Position numbers and translations under genes: made by a program. From assembly GCA_041649895.1 (NCBI GenBank), contig JBAZMG010000042.1, positions 1 to 9,436 of the forward strand: DNA of 9,436 bases. The letters are read 5' to 3'. Below the pieces are notes generated by a model, which searched no databases, was not told the origin of the DNA, and saw nothing but the letters and a program-made list of their open reading frames with translations. This document shows positions 1 through 6,310 of this stretch, one piece after another (position 1 is the first letter of the stretch; the number at the start of each line of letters is the position of its first letter). The stretch comes from STD1-204 sp041649895. Its GTDB lineage: Bacteria > Patescibacteriota > Minisyncoccia > Minisyncoccales > Minisyncoccaceae.

Positions 1-70
1 TTGACCCTTGACCCTTGACGCTCACCTCTCACTGCTCACCTCTCACTGCTCACCTCTCACTGCTCACTCC
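1..70 (-). repeat. Heptad tandem array, inverted relative to the other arrays
   Basis: The first 70 bases are exactly ten 7-bp units. Two are TTGACCC and one is TTGACGC; then TCACCTC and TCACTGC alternate (a 14-bp higher-order period), and the last is TCACTCC. The array ends on the base before the lipoprotein ATG. Its CTCAC core is the complement of the GTGAG core found after the genes, so gene 71-997 lies between inverted arrays. The 7-bp register is kept where the motif changes from TTGACCC to the TCAC type. TTGACCC recurs in the 275-bp duplication at 5708-6239. The left edge may extend beyond the window. Confidence 0.9.
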
Positions 71-997
71 ATGCACCATAAACTGTTTTACATTCTGCTG
101 CTCTTTCTGGCGCTTTGCGGCGGTTGCGCTTCCCTTACCGAATCGCAGCTGAAGACGGTGAACAGCCTGGCTGTTACCGCAGACAGTGTGGCGGCGGCCC
201 CATCGGCCCTGTTTAAAGAACTGGCGGCTGTCCGTATGCAGCGCGGCCTGTTTTATGCAGCTTCGCTCACGAGTGCCGATGCCCGTTTCCGGGAACTCAA
301 TGCTCTGGCCGAGGCTGCCATAGAAGACGAGAAAGTGGCCGGACGGACCGATGTCTGTGTGGCCGTTCTGAACAGCTACCTCCGCGCCCTGCGCAGCATA
401 AGCAACCAGGCCCGGTGGAAACAGTTGGGCATCGAGGTGCGCGGTCTGGGCAGCAGCCTCGACTCGGTAATCCTTCGGTTTAACCAACTGGACTGGACCG
501 AGAAGGACCTGCCTCAGGGCATTGGCAAACTCACGGGAAAATATGCCGGACTGCTGAGCGAAAACTATATGAAAAACCGCCAGGCGCGCGCAGTACGTGC
601 TTTTGTGACCGAAGGCGATACCCTAGTGGCTCTTTGTACCGATGCCCTGGCCGAACTCCTGCGCAGGCGCGAAGTGGAAGAACTCATTGACAACGAGGCC
701 GATGGGCTTCGTCAGAACTACCTGGCCTACCTGCATCGGGTGGAAGCCCTGGGGCAACTGCCATCGGTGGATAACGACCGCAACTACCTGGAACTGCAAA
801 AGAAACTGGAAAACTCCCGGCGCCTGCGCGACAAGTGCGTGAGCGGGCTGCGGAGCCTCAAACGGGCGCACCGCAAATTGCTCACCCAACTGGAGAAACG
901 CGAACGGATGGACTATTGGTACGACGAGCTTACGGAGCTTAATACCCTGGCGGTGCAGCTGAATGAGCTGTTGATTGGAGTGAGAAGTGAGGAGTGA
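71..997 (+). CDS. Putative lipoprotein of unknown function, helical
   Basis: 308 residues; family not recognised. The start at 71 gives a lipoprotein-type signal: short basic n-region (MHHK), hydrophobic stretch LFYILLLFLAL, then LCGGC with probable lipidated Cys19 (a weak lipobox; Cys16 is a poorer alternative). A TTG start at 8 is also in frame, but it would only translate the heptad repeat and bury the signal peptide. The mature part is rich in Leu, Glu, Arg and Ala with long helical, possibly coiled-coil stretches, most charged around residues 195-300; no catalytic motif is visible. It probably sits on a membrane facing the periplasm. Its codon use is GC-rich (many CTG, GCC, CGC), unlike the next genes. 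The last residues, VRSEE and the TGA, are encoded by the following repeat array, so the native C-terminus may have been altered. No SD or TAnnTTTG box is visible upstream. Confidence 0.8.
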   Translation: MHHKLFYILLLFLALCGGCASLTESQLKTVNSLAVTADSVAAAPSALFKELAAVRMQRGLFYAASLTSADARFRELNALAEAAIEDEKVAGRTDVCVAVLNSYLRALRSISNQARWKQLGIEVRGLGSSLDSVILRFNQLDWTEKDLPQGIGKLTGKYAGLLSENYMKNRQARAVRAFVTEGDTLVALCTDALAELLRRREVEELIDNEADGLRQNYLAYLHRVEALGQLPSVDNDRNYLELQKKLENSRRLRDKCVSGLRSLKRAHRKLLTQLEKRERMDYWYDELTELNTLAVQLNELLIGVRSEE

Positions 998-1049
998 GGA
1001 GTTAGAAGTTAGAAGTTAGAAGTTAGAAGTTAGAAGTTAGAAGTTAGAG
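980..1049 (+). repeat. Heptad array B (10 units, GTGAGRA then GTTAGAA)
   Basis: Ten contiguous 7-bp units: GTGAGAA, two GTGAGGA, six GTTAGAA and one GTTAGAG. It begins inside the 3' end of the lipoprotein gene and its third unit supplies the TGA stop (995-997). The GTTAGAA variant has lost the TGA but carries a TAG, so both unit types contain a stop codon on this strand. Confidence 0.95.
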
Positions 1050-1058
1050 GTTATCTAT

Positions 1059-1084
1059 TATAATATATAAAGTTATTATATTTG
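1059..1084 (+). promoter_or_regulatory. Probable promoter of the 1091 ATPase gene
   Basis: TATATTTG at 1077-1084 matches the Bacteroidota -7 consensus TAnnTTTG and ends 6 bases before the ATG, so the transcript would have almost no leader. A 7-bp inverted repeat, TATAATA (1059-1065) and TATTATA (1074-1080), overlaps the box, but in such AT-rich DNA it may be chance. No clear -33 TTTG box is seen. Confidence 0.5.
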
Positions 1085-1090
1085 CAATAA

Positions 1091-2329
1091 ATGAATGATA
1101 TAATAGATAAAATACTTGAATCCCGGCCGTTTATTCCAAGACTTGTTTACAGCGAACGGATTAAACCATTTATAGGCAAAGAAATCATTAAGGTCATTAC
1201 CGGCCAGCGGAGGGTAGGGAAGAGTTACATTCTTCTTCAGTTGATAACTGAGCTTAAAAAGGATGATTCTGCATGCAACATACTTTACATTAATAAAGAG
1301 CTTCAACCATTTGCACACCTGAACGATGATGTCTCCTTATTCGAATATGTTACAGCCAATCTGAAGGCAGCTGTCAACAATTACCTATTTATTGATGAAG
1401 TACAAGATATTAAAGACTTTGAGAAAGCATTACGAAGCTTATTGGCCGAAAACGTTTGCGATATATTTATTAGCGGCAGTAACGCAACCATGTTGTCGGG
1501 AGAGTTGGCCACTTATTTAGCAGGCAGATACATTGAATTTGAGGTACACAGTCTGGGTTATGACGAGTTTCTTACATTTTTTAACCTGAAAACCACCACG
1601 CAAAATCTTTATACCTATTTAACGTTGGGCGGAATGCCCTACATGAAGGTCATAGGATTGAACGAGAATTCCGTTTTCGAATACTTACGCAACGTATATT
1701 CCACCATTTTGTTAAAGGACGTTGTATCGAGAGAAAATATACGCCAGGTAGCCTTTTTGGAAAATTTAGTAGCCTTTTTGGCAGACAACGTCGGAAGTTT
1801 GTTTTCTGCCACAACCATCTCCAAATACCTCAAGTCACAACGATTATCGGTTACTCCGCAAATTGTAATTAATTATGTAAAGGCTCTGACCAACGCTTTT
1901 TTTATCTACAAAGTTCCGCGTTACGATATCGTTGGTCTAAAGATATTTGAAGTTGGCGATAAGTATTATTTCGAAGACCTTGGCTTGCGAAATTGCATAC
2001 GCGGATTTGATAGAAACAAAGACATCGGCAAATTGATGGAAAACGCCGTATATCTACATTTGAAACGGAACGGTTATACCGTGCGGGCAGGACAAATCGG
2101 AACCAACGAAATTGATTTTGTCGCCGAAAAAAATGGTAACCGCCTGTACGTTCAAGTCTCCTATTTGTTGACTGATTCCTCAACAAAGTCACGTGAGTTC
2201 GGGAACCTAAACAAAATTGCCGACCATTTTCCAAAATATGTTGTAACCATGGATGAATTCCAATCCGGAATTACTCAAAACGGCATCCGGCAAATCCATC
2301 TGGCTGATTTCTTGTTGGATATAGAGTGA
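1091..2329 (+). CDS. AAA_14/DUF4143-type P-loop ATPase (QVSY type)
   Basis: 412 residues, full length for this family. The Walker A motif is GQRRVGKS (38-45) and the Walker B is YLFIDEV (98-104). The family signature GSNATMLSGELATYLAGR lies at 129-146. A helical, winged-helix-like middle leads to a C-terminal PD-(D/E)XK-like region: E317N, EIDF (340-343), then YVQVSY (353-358). The usual E-x-K of a nuclease-like domain is replaced by Q-x-S, so catalysis is doubtful. Cytoplasmic ATP binding is well supported; the biological role of the family is not established. It has its own candidate promoter just upstream and its TGA lies in the first unit of the following heptad array. It resembles the 2461 gene in length and motifs but is clearly diverged from it. 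Its codon use is AT-rich compared with the lipoprotein gene. Confidence 0.9.
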   Translation: MNDIIDKILESRPFIPRLVYSERIKPFIGKEIIKVITGQRRVGKSYILLQLITELKKDDSACNILYINKELQPFAHLNDDVSLFEYVTANLKAAVNNYLFIDEVQDIKDFEKALRSLLAENVCDIFISGSNATMLSGELATYLAGRYIEFEVHSLGYDEFLTFFNLKTTTQNLYTYLTLGGMPYMKVIGLNENSVFEYLRNVYSTILLKDVVSRENIRQVAFLENLVAFLADNVGSLFSATTISKYLKSQRLSVTPQIVINYVKALTNAFFIYKVPRYDIVGLKIFEVGDKYYFEDLGLRNCIRGFDRNKDIGKLMENAVYLHLKRNGYTVRAGQIGTNEIDFVAEKNGNRLYVQVSYLLTDSSTKSREFGNLNKIADHFPKYVVTMDEFQSGITQNGIRQIHLADFLLDIE

Positions 2330-2374
2330 GAAGTGAGGAGTGAGAAGAGAGAAGTGAGGAGTGAGAAGTGAGGA
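2326..2374 (+). repeat. Heptad array C (7 units)
   Basis: Units are GTGAGAA, GTGAGGA, GTGAGAA, GAGAGAA (degenerate), GTGAGGA, GTGAGAA, GTGAGGA. The first unit holds the TGA stop of the ATPase gene (2327-2329). The array ends in the string GTGAGGAGAATGGCAGCA (2368-2385), which recurs exactly at 6240-6257. Confidence 0.93.
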
Positions 2375-2412
2375 GAATGGCAGCATCAGGAAGTTAGTGT
2401 AAAAATGTTCGC

Positions 2413-2446
2413 GTATTGAACAAAAAACCTTAATTTTGTTCAATAC
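2413..2446 (+). promoter_or_regulatory. Perfect 13-bp inverted repeat over a TAnnTTTG promoter
   Basis: GTATTGAACAAAA (2413-2425) and TTTTGTTCAATAC (2434-2446) are perfectly complementary across the 8-base spacer AACCTTAA. The right arm overlaps TAATTTTG (2431-2438), a match to the Bacteroidota -7 box TAnnTTTG. The repeat lies 14 bases before the ATG of the next ATPase gene. Its position over the promoter fits an operator for a dimeric repressor; a terminator for the previous gene is less likely because no T tract follows. No convincing -33 box is visible. Confidence 0.6.
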
Positions 2447-2460
2447 AAATAATTAAATGA

Positions 2461-3717
2461 ATGAGATCAGTTGTTTTGCAACAAAGAGAAGAACGGGACG
2501 CATTGTTGAGAAAGGTCTATCAAAAGCGCATTTTGATAGATCATGTTGAACAATATCTAGCTTCCGATCTTATAAAACTGATTACAGGACCACGACGTGC
2601 GGGAAAATCTGTATTCGCACTGCAATTGTTGGGTTTAAATGATTTCGCCTATCTGAATTTTGATGACGAGCTATTGCTTTCCTCTTTTGATGAAAATGCG
2701 ATTATTCAGGCTTTGCAGGAAGTTTACCCTCAGTTTCACTTCTTGCTGTTGGATGAGATACAAAATTTGCCTCATTGGGAAATATGGGTAGGAAAGCTAT
2801 ATAGGCGAGGAATCAATCTTGTGATTACAGGATCGAATGCCAGACTACTTTCGGGCGAGATGGCCACCATGCTAACCGGACGTTATTTACAAATAGAAGT
2901 ACTGCCATTCGGATTGAAGGAAGTACTGAACTTTCGTCAAGTCGTACAGTCTGTAGAAACCCCCGTTCAAAAAGCGAATTTGTTGCTGCAAGTGGAGGAT
3001 TATATGGTCTATGGCGGCTTTCCGGAGACATTGGCCCTGAGAAGTATTACAAGGAATTATCTATCAACACTGTTTGATTCGGTTTTGCTCAAAGACATAA
3101 CCAAGAGGTATAAAGTCAGAAACAGTAATGAACTGTACAACCTTGCGAATTACTTATTATCGAACTATGGCAATCTGTTTTCATTGACGCAGTTAGTCGA
3201 TGATTTGAACCTTGGCAGTAAATCGACAGCCCAGAAATTTTGCCTCTATTTGGAAGAGACGTACCTGTTCTTTTATTTACCTCGCTTTAATAATAAACTA
3301 AAGCAGATGCGTAAAGCTCCTCTGAAACCATATATTGTTGATAATGGTTTTATTGCAGCCCACTCTTTTGAACTGTCTCCAAATAGAGGACGTTTGTTGG
3401 AAAATTCGGCTATGATTGAACTTGTCAGGAGAGGTTACAAACAAGGGCAATCTTTGTTTTATTACCGTTCAAGAAATAATAAAGAAGTGGACTTCGTTTG
3501 CCGTAAAGGAGCTCAGGTGGAGCAACTTATACAGGTATCCTACGAAGTAAAAATTTCGAAAGTCCTTAAGCGGGAAATTTCCGCGCTGATGGAATGTGCC
3601 GGTGAATTACATTGCAATAATCTGTTACTGCTTACATGGGACGAAGAGAAAACCATAGAACAAGACGGTCAAACCATACGGATACTTCCGGTATGGAAGT
3701 GGATGAGTGAGGAGTGA
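2461..3717 (+). CDS. AAA_14/DUF4143-type P-loop ATPase (QVSY type)
   Basis: 418 residues. The Walker A motif is GPRRAGKS (43-50), the Walker B FLLLDEI (94-100), and the signature GSNARLLSGEMATMLTGR lies at 124-141. The C-terminal PD-(D/E)XK-like part has E314N, EVDF (342-345) and IQVSY (357-361). As in the 1091 gene, the E-x-K motif is replaced by QVSY, so the two belong to the same subgroup. The start at 2461 is the first in-frame ATG; an ATG 4 bases upstream is in another frame. The predicted promoter and operator-like palindrome lie directly upstream. The C-terminus reads WMSEE and stops at a TGA in the second unit of the heptad array, so its last four codons or so are repeat-derived. A small inverted repeat (CCATAC 3674-3679, GTATGG 3691-3696) lies within the last codons. 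ATP binding is well supported; the function is unknown. Confidence 0.9.
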   Translation: MRSVVLQQREERDALLRKVYQKRILIDHVEQYLASDLIKLITGPRRAGKSVFALQLLGLNDFAYLNFDDELLLSSFDENAIIQALQEVYPQFHFLLLDEIQNLPHWEIWVGKLYRRGINLVITGSNARLLSGEMATMLTGRYLQIEVLPFGLKEVLNFRQVVQSVETPVQKANLLLQVEDYMVYGGFPETLALRSITRNYLSTLFDSVLLKDITKRYKVRNSNELYNLANYLLSNYGNLFSLTQLVDDLNLGSKSTAQKFCLYLEETYLFFYLPRFNNKLKQMRKAPLKPYIVDNGFIAAHSFELSPNRGRLLENSAMIELVRRGYKQGQSLFYYRSRNNKEVDFVCRKGAQVEQLIQVSYEVKISKVLKREISALMECAGELHCNNLLLLTWDEEKTIEQDGQTIRILPVWKWMSEE

Positions 3718-3811
3718 GGAGTGAGGAGTGAGAAGTGAGAAGTGAGGAGTGAGGAGTGAGAAGTGAGGAGTGAGAAGTGAGAAGTGAGAAGTGAGAAGTG
3801 AGAAGTGAGGA
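3707..3811 (+). repeat. Heptad array D (15 units, longest uninterrupted)
   Basis: Fifteen uninterrupted 7-bp units, GTGAGGA and GTGAGAA in irregular order with a run of five GTGAGAA near the right end. It supplies the stop of the upstream ATPase gene (3715-3717). The complementary strand is open in every frame and gives a false SLLTPHF-repeat ORF. Confidence 0.96.
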
Positions 3812-3813
3812 TC

Positions 3814-3861
3814 GTAACCTTCGTTACCGTAATGGTGGTTACAATTCATTTGTTAAATTTG
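3814..3861 (+). promoter_or_regulatory. Probable promoter of the 3878 ATPase gene
   Basis: TAAATTTG at 3854-3861 matches TAnnTTTG and lies 16 bases before the ATG. Upstream is a short perfect hairpin, GTAAC (3814-3818) and GTTAC (3823-3827) around a CTTC loop, directly after the heptad array. No clear -33 box is visible. Confidence 0.45.
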
Positions 3862-3877
3862 CAGAAAAAGTTGACCT

Positions 3878-5194
3878 ATGCTCAAATTTTATGATCGAGA
3901 GAACGAGATTGCTCTTTTGCTGAATACCGAGCAAAAATCGCTTGAAACTGCACAGATGACGTTTGTTGTGGGGCGACGACGCATTGGAAAAACGACATTA
4001 CTTACGCAAACATTTCGGGGAAAACCGACCCTATATTTCTTTATAGAAAAGAAGAATGAGGCTTTACTTTGTGAAGAATTCATTACTGAAATCCAAGAAA
4101 AATTAGGAACAACGGTTTATGGCGAGATACGCTCTTTCAAAGAGGTTTTCGGTTATTTGATGGAACTTTCGCAGAATAGGCATTTTACGCTGATAATAGA
4201 TGAATTTCAAGAGTTTCGCAACATTAATTCTTCCATTTACAGCGAAATGCAAAATATTTGGGATACGAATAAAAGCAGAAGCCAACTTAATCTTATTCTT
4301 TGCGGGTCTGTTTATTCGTTGATGAAACAAATCTTTGAAAACTCCAGGGAGCCTCTTTTTGGCAGAGCAACAGCCAGAATACAAGTTAAATCATTTGATA
4401 TTAAAACAATTAAAGAAATCATACGAGACTATCGCCCCGATTTTTCCAATGAAGACTTGCTTGCATTTTATCTTATTACAGGCGGTGTTGCTAAATATGT
4501 CGAGTTGTTGGCAGATGCAAAAGCGTTCACCCTGGAGAGCATTGTAAACGAGGTTTTTTCAGACAACTCTCTTTTCCTGGATGAAGGTAAAAATGTGTTG
4601 ATTGATGAATTTGGCAGAGACTATGGTAATTATTTCTCAATACTTTCTCTTATTGCCTTATCTAAAACCTCACGTCCGGAAATAGAATCTGTTTTGAACA
4701 TGAACATCGGCGGTTTTTTGGATAAATTGGAAAATGAATACAGTCTTATAACCAAGGTTCGTCCCATTTTGTCAAAACCTGCCGGAAAAAATGTGAAATA
4801 TCGGCTCAACGATAATTTTTTGAATTTCTGGTTTCGGTTCATTTACAAATACAGCGGTGCTGTGGAAACGGAAAGTTTTGATTATTTGAAAAGTATAGTC
4901 TATCGGGATTACAATACTTACAGCGGACAAATATTGGAGCGGTATTTTCGCGAAAAAATAATGAAAGAAGAAAATCTTTCTGCAATTGGCTCGTATTGGG
5001 AGAGCGGGAACAGGAATGAGATCGATATTGTAGCAATTAACGAATACGAAAAGACGGCAATCATTGCCGAAGTGAAACGGCAAAAGGAAAGAATAAGTTT
5101 GGAAATTTTGCGTGAAAAAGCAAAAAATCTTGTAAATAAAGAACTTGCTGGATACAGGATTGAGTACAGGGCTTTATCAATTGAAGATATGTAA
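3878..5194 (+). CDS. PF01637/DUF234-type archaeal-like ATPase
   Basis: 438 residues, a different branch from its neighbours. The N-terminus FYDRENEI and Walker A GRRRIGKT (32-39) are typical of the PF01637 ATPase family common in archaea and Bacteroidota. Walker B is TLIIDEF (104-110), followed by CGS (142-144) and FGRATARI (161-168). The C-terminal third matches the DUF234 pattern (NDNFLNFWFRF, 311-321). It ends in a PD-(D/E)XK-like set: E354, EID (381-383) and AEVK (397-400). Unlike the two previous ATPases it keeps E-x-K, so nuclease-type catalysis is possible but untested. The body is strongly AT-rich. It ends with TAA and is the only complete recognised gene here with no heptad array on its stop; a 77-bp structured repeat starts 20 bases later. 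ATP binding is well supported; the role is unknown. Confidence 0.9.
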   Translation: MLKFYDRENEIALLLNTEQKSLETAQMTFVVGRRRIGKTTLLTQTFRGKPTLYFFIEKKNEALLCEEFITEIQEKLGTTVYGEIRSFKEVFGYLMELSQNRHFTLIIDEFQEFRNINSSIYSEMQNIWDTNKSRSQLNLILCGSVYSLMKQIFENSREPLFGRATARIQVKSFDIKTIKEIIRDYRPDFSNEDLLAFYLITGGVAKYVELLADAKAFTLESIVNEVFSDNSLFLDEGKNVLIDEFGRDYGNYFSILSLIALSKTSRPEIESVLNMNIGGFLDKLENEYSLITKVRPILSKPAGKNVKYRLNDNFLNFWFRFIYKYSGAVETESFDYLKSIVYRDYNTYSGQILERYFREKIMKEENLSAIGSYWESGNRNEIDIVAINEYEKTAIIAEVKRQKERISLEILREKAKNLVNKELAGYRIEYRALSIEDM

Positions 5195-5213
5195 GTTTGC
5201 GTTTGGCGCTTAT

Positions 5214-5639
5214 TGAACGGGAAACACCTCCCAGTTGCTGCCGCAACCGGGTGCAGCATTTACCCGTTTAAGAACTTCCGACAAGCTATTCAGAACGGGG
5301 AACACCTCCCAGTTGCTGCCGCAATCGGGTCAAGCTTCTACCCGTTAAAAACTTCCAGCAAGCTATTCAGAACGGGAAACACCTCCCAGTTGCTAAAGCA
5401 ACCGGGTCAAGCTTCTACCCGTTAAGAACTTCCAGCAAGCTATTCAGAACGGGGAACGCCTCCCAGTTGCTGCCGCAACCGGGTCAAGCTTCTACCCGTT
5501 AAGAATTTACAGCAAGCTATTCAGAACGAGAAACACCTCCCAGTTGCTAAAGCAACCGGGTCAAGCTTCTACCCGTTAAGAACTTCCAGCAAGCTATTCA
5601 GAACGGGAAACACCTCCCAGTTGCTGCCGCAACCGGGTC
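5214..5639 (+). repeat. 77-bp structured tandem repeat, 5 full and 1 half unit
   Basis: Units start at about 5214, 5292, 5369, 5446, 5523 and 5600; the spacing is 77 bp, with one extra T in the first. The sixth unit keeps only about 40 bases before diverging. Each unit can fold twice: an inner stem (CCCAGTTGC with GCAACCGGG, one A-C mismatch) with a 4-base loop that is TGCC or TAAA, inside an outer stem AACGGG with CCCGTT. A linker with CAAGCTATTCAG joins units. The loop type alternates (TGCC, TGCC, TAAA, TGCC, TAAA, TGCC), and units 3 and 5 are nearly identical, suggesting duplication by pairs. The T in CAATCGGG of unit 2 keeps pairing as G-U. There are no variable spacers, so it is not a CRISPR array. 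Confidence 0.92.
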
Positions 5640-5697
5640 CTTCCCTCCGCGGGCGCGAGGTTTCCCTTATCTGAATAGCTTGGGACGTTCTTTACGG
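5573..5697. repeat. Long imperfect palindrome closing the 77-bp array
   Basis: The left arm 5573-5611 (from CCGTTAAGAAC through GAACGGGAAAC) is answered by an inverted, diverged copy at 5660-5697. Perfect blocks include CAAGCTATTCAG (5590-5601) against CTGAATAGCTTG (5671-5682), and GGGAAAC against GTTTCCC. The loop of about 48 bases contains the inner hairpin of unit 6 and a second small hairpin, CCTCCGCGGGCGCGAGG. Arms near 38 bp around a structured centre resemble a miniature inverted-repeat element or a structured RNA; no target-site duplication is obvious. Confidence 0.75.
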
Positions 5698-5707
5698 AAA
5701 TTGAGCA

Positions 5708-5964
5708 ACCATAAGCAGCATGGGAGGTGTGCCTGCGCAAGGAAACATTGCAAGGGTCAAAAGCGGTCAGAAATTAACGCGCTGGTTGTTTGTGAATTAG
5801 CTACCGAGGTTGTTTGACCCTTGATTCAGCCAGCACGTGTTTATTGGGTTTCCGGAGAGGTGCATGTTAAGGGTCAAATAATTAAAATTGTTAATGCGTA
5901 GATTATTAGATAAATAGCTACCGAGGTTGTTTGACCCTTGATTCAGCCGTGATATTAGTGAGAA
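5708..5964. repeat. 275-bp direct duplication, copy 1
   Basis: It matches 5983-6239 at a constant offset of 275 bases with only scattered substitutions and no indel that I can see. It starts near CCATAAGCAGCATGGG and ends in the GTGAG of a short heptad array. Inside are two related halves 117 bp apart that share a 33-bp segment (5799-5831 and 5916-5948) containing TTGACCCTTGATTCAG. Confidence 0.9.
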
Positions 5965-6214
5965 GTTAGGAGTGAGTTGCGCACCATGAGGAGCATGGGA
6001 GGTGTGCCTGCGCAAGGCAACATTGCAAGGGTCAAAAGCGGCTAGAAGCTAACGCGCTGGTTGTTTGTATATTAGCTACAGGGGCTGTTTGACCCTTGAT
6101 TCAGTCAGCACGTGCTTATTGGGTTTCCGGAGAGGTGCATGTTAAGGGTCAAATAATTAAAATTGTTAATACGTAGATTATTAGATAAATAGCTATCGAG
6201 GTTGTTTGACCCTT
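5751..6214. repeat. Four inverted-repeat elements bounded by GGGTCAA and TTGACCC
   Basis: Elements lie at 5751-5823, 5869-5939, 6026-6098 and 6144-6214. Each opens with (C)AAGGGTCAAA and closes with TTTGACCCTT(G), giving perfect terminal inverted repeats of 10 or 11 bp. GGGTCAA and TTGACCC start exactly 60 bases apart in all four, although the interiors of odd and even elements differ greatly. TTGACCC is also the heptad of positions 1-14. Confidence 0.8.
5958..5978 (+). repeat. Three-unit heptad remnant
   Basis: GTGAGAA, GTTAGGA and GTGAGTT sit between the two copies of the 275-bp duplication, far from any stop codon. It shows that short heptad arrays also occur outside gene ends. Confidence 0.6.
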
Positions 6215-6239
6215 GATTCAGCCGTGATATAAGTGAGGA
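5983..6239. repeat. 275-bp direct duplication, copy 2
   Basis: Second copy of 5708-5964. Its flank differs on the left (TTGCGCACCATG) and it runs into a two-unit heptad array (6233-6246). A 26-codon ATG frame in copy 1 (from 5720) is cut by a TAG in copy 2, arguing against coding function. Confidence 0.9.
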
Positions 6240-6257
6240 GTGAGGAGAATGGCAGCA
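6233..6257 (+). repeat. Two-unit heptad array with shared end motif
   Basis: Two GTGAGGA units are followed by GAATGGCAGCA. The string GTGAGGAGAATGGCAGCA (6240-6257) is identical to the right edge of array C (2368-2385), so the two arrays appear to share a boundary sequence. Confidence 0.7.
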
Positions 6258-6310
6258 GCAAGAAGGTGGTCAATAAAATGGTGTGGAGGGTTGAAAGATG
6301 ACAAGAAATA

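Larger units (their letters stand above)
5195..6310. other. 1.1 kb gene-free, repeat-filled region
   Basis: No credible coding sequence was found. Left to right it holds a 77-bp tandem repeat (5214-5639), a long imperfect palindrome (5573-5697), a 275-bp duplicated unit with GGGTCAA/TTGACCC pairs (5708-6239), two very short heptad arrays (5958-5978, 6233-6246) and about 60 bases of unremarkable leader. ATG-initiated frames inside are short and not conserved between repeat copies. Confidence 0.75.

Noticed and set aside
8..70. In-frame upstream TTG start for the lipoprotein gene
   Set aside because: It would translate only the heptad repeat and place 21 residues before a clear signal peptide starting at 71.
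3674..3696. Inverted repeat at the end of the 2461 gene as a terminator
   Set aside because: The stem is short, has a bulge, lies in coding sequence, and is not followed by a T tract.
3625..3849. Minus-strand ORF with an SLLTPHF-repeat protein (a similar one at 2207-2443)
   Set aside because: It is the complement of the heptad arrays, which contain no stop codon in any frame on that strand; no independent coding signal.
3795..3920. Short plus-strand frame after array D with a protein-like stretch (RYRNGGYNSF)
   Set aside because: It starts in the array, runs about 40 codons into the 3878 gene in another frame, and overlaps the likely promoter. Weaker than the 7774 frame; probably chance.
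5213..5425. 70-codon plus-strand ORF in the 77-bp repeat
   Set aside because: It reads through tandem units in different frames (77 is not a multiple of 3) and stops inside the array; a repeat artefact.
5214..5639. CRISPR array or integron attC array
   Set aside because: The units are contiguous 77-bp tandem copies with no variable spacers or cassettes, and the core does not match attC R' and R'' consensus sites. No cas genes or integrase are visible.
5797..6015. 72-codon minus-strand ORF across the 275-bp duplication
   Set aside because: The protein repeats only because the DNA does; there is no family resemblance.
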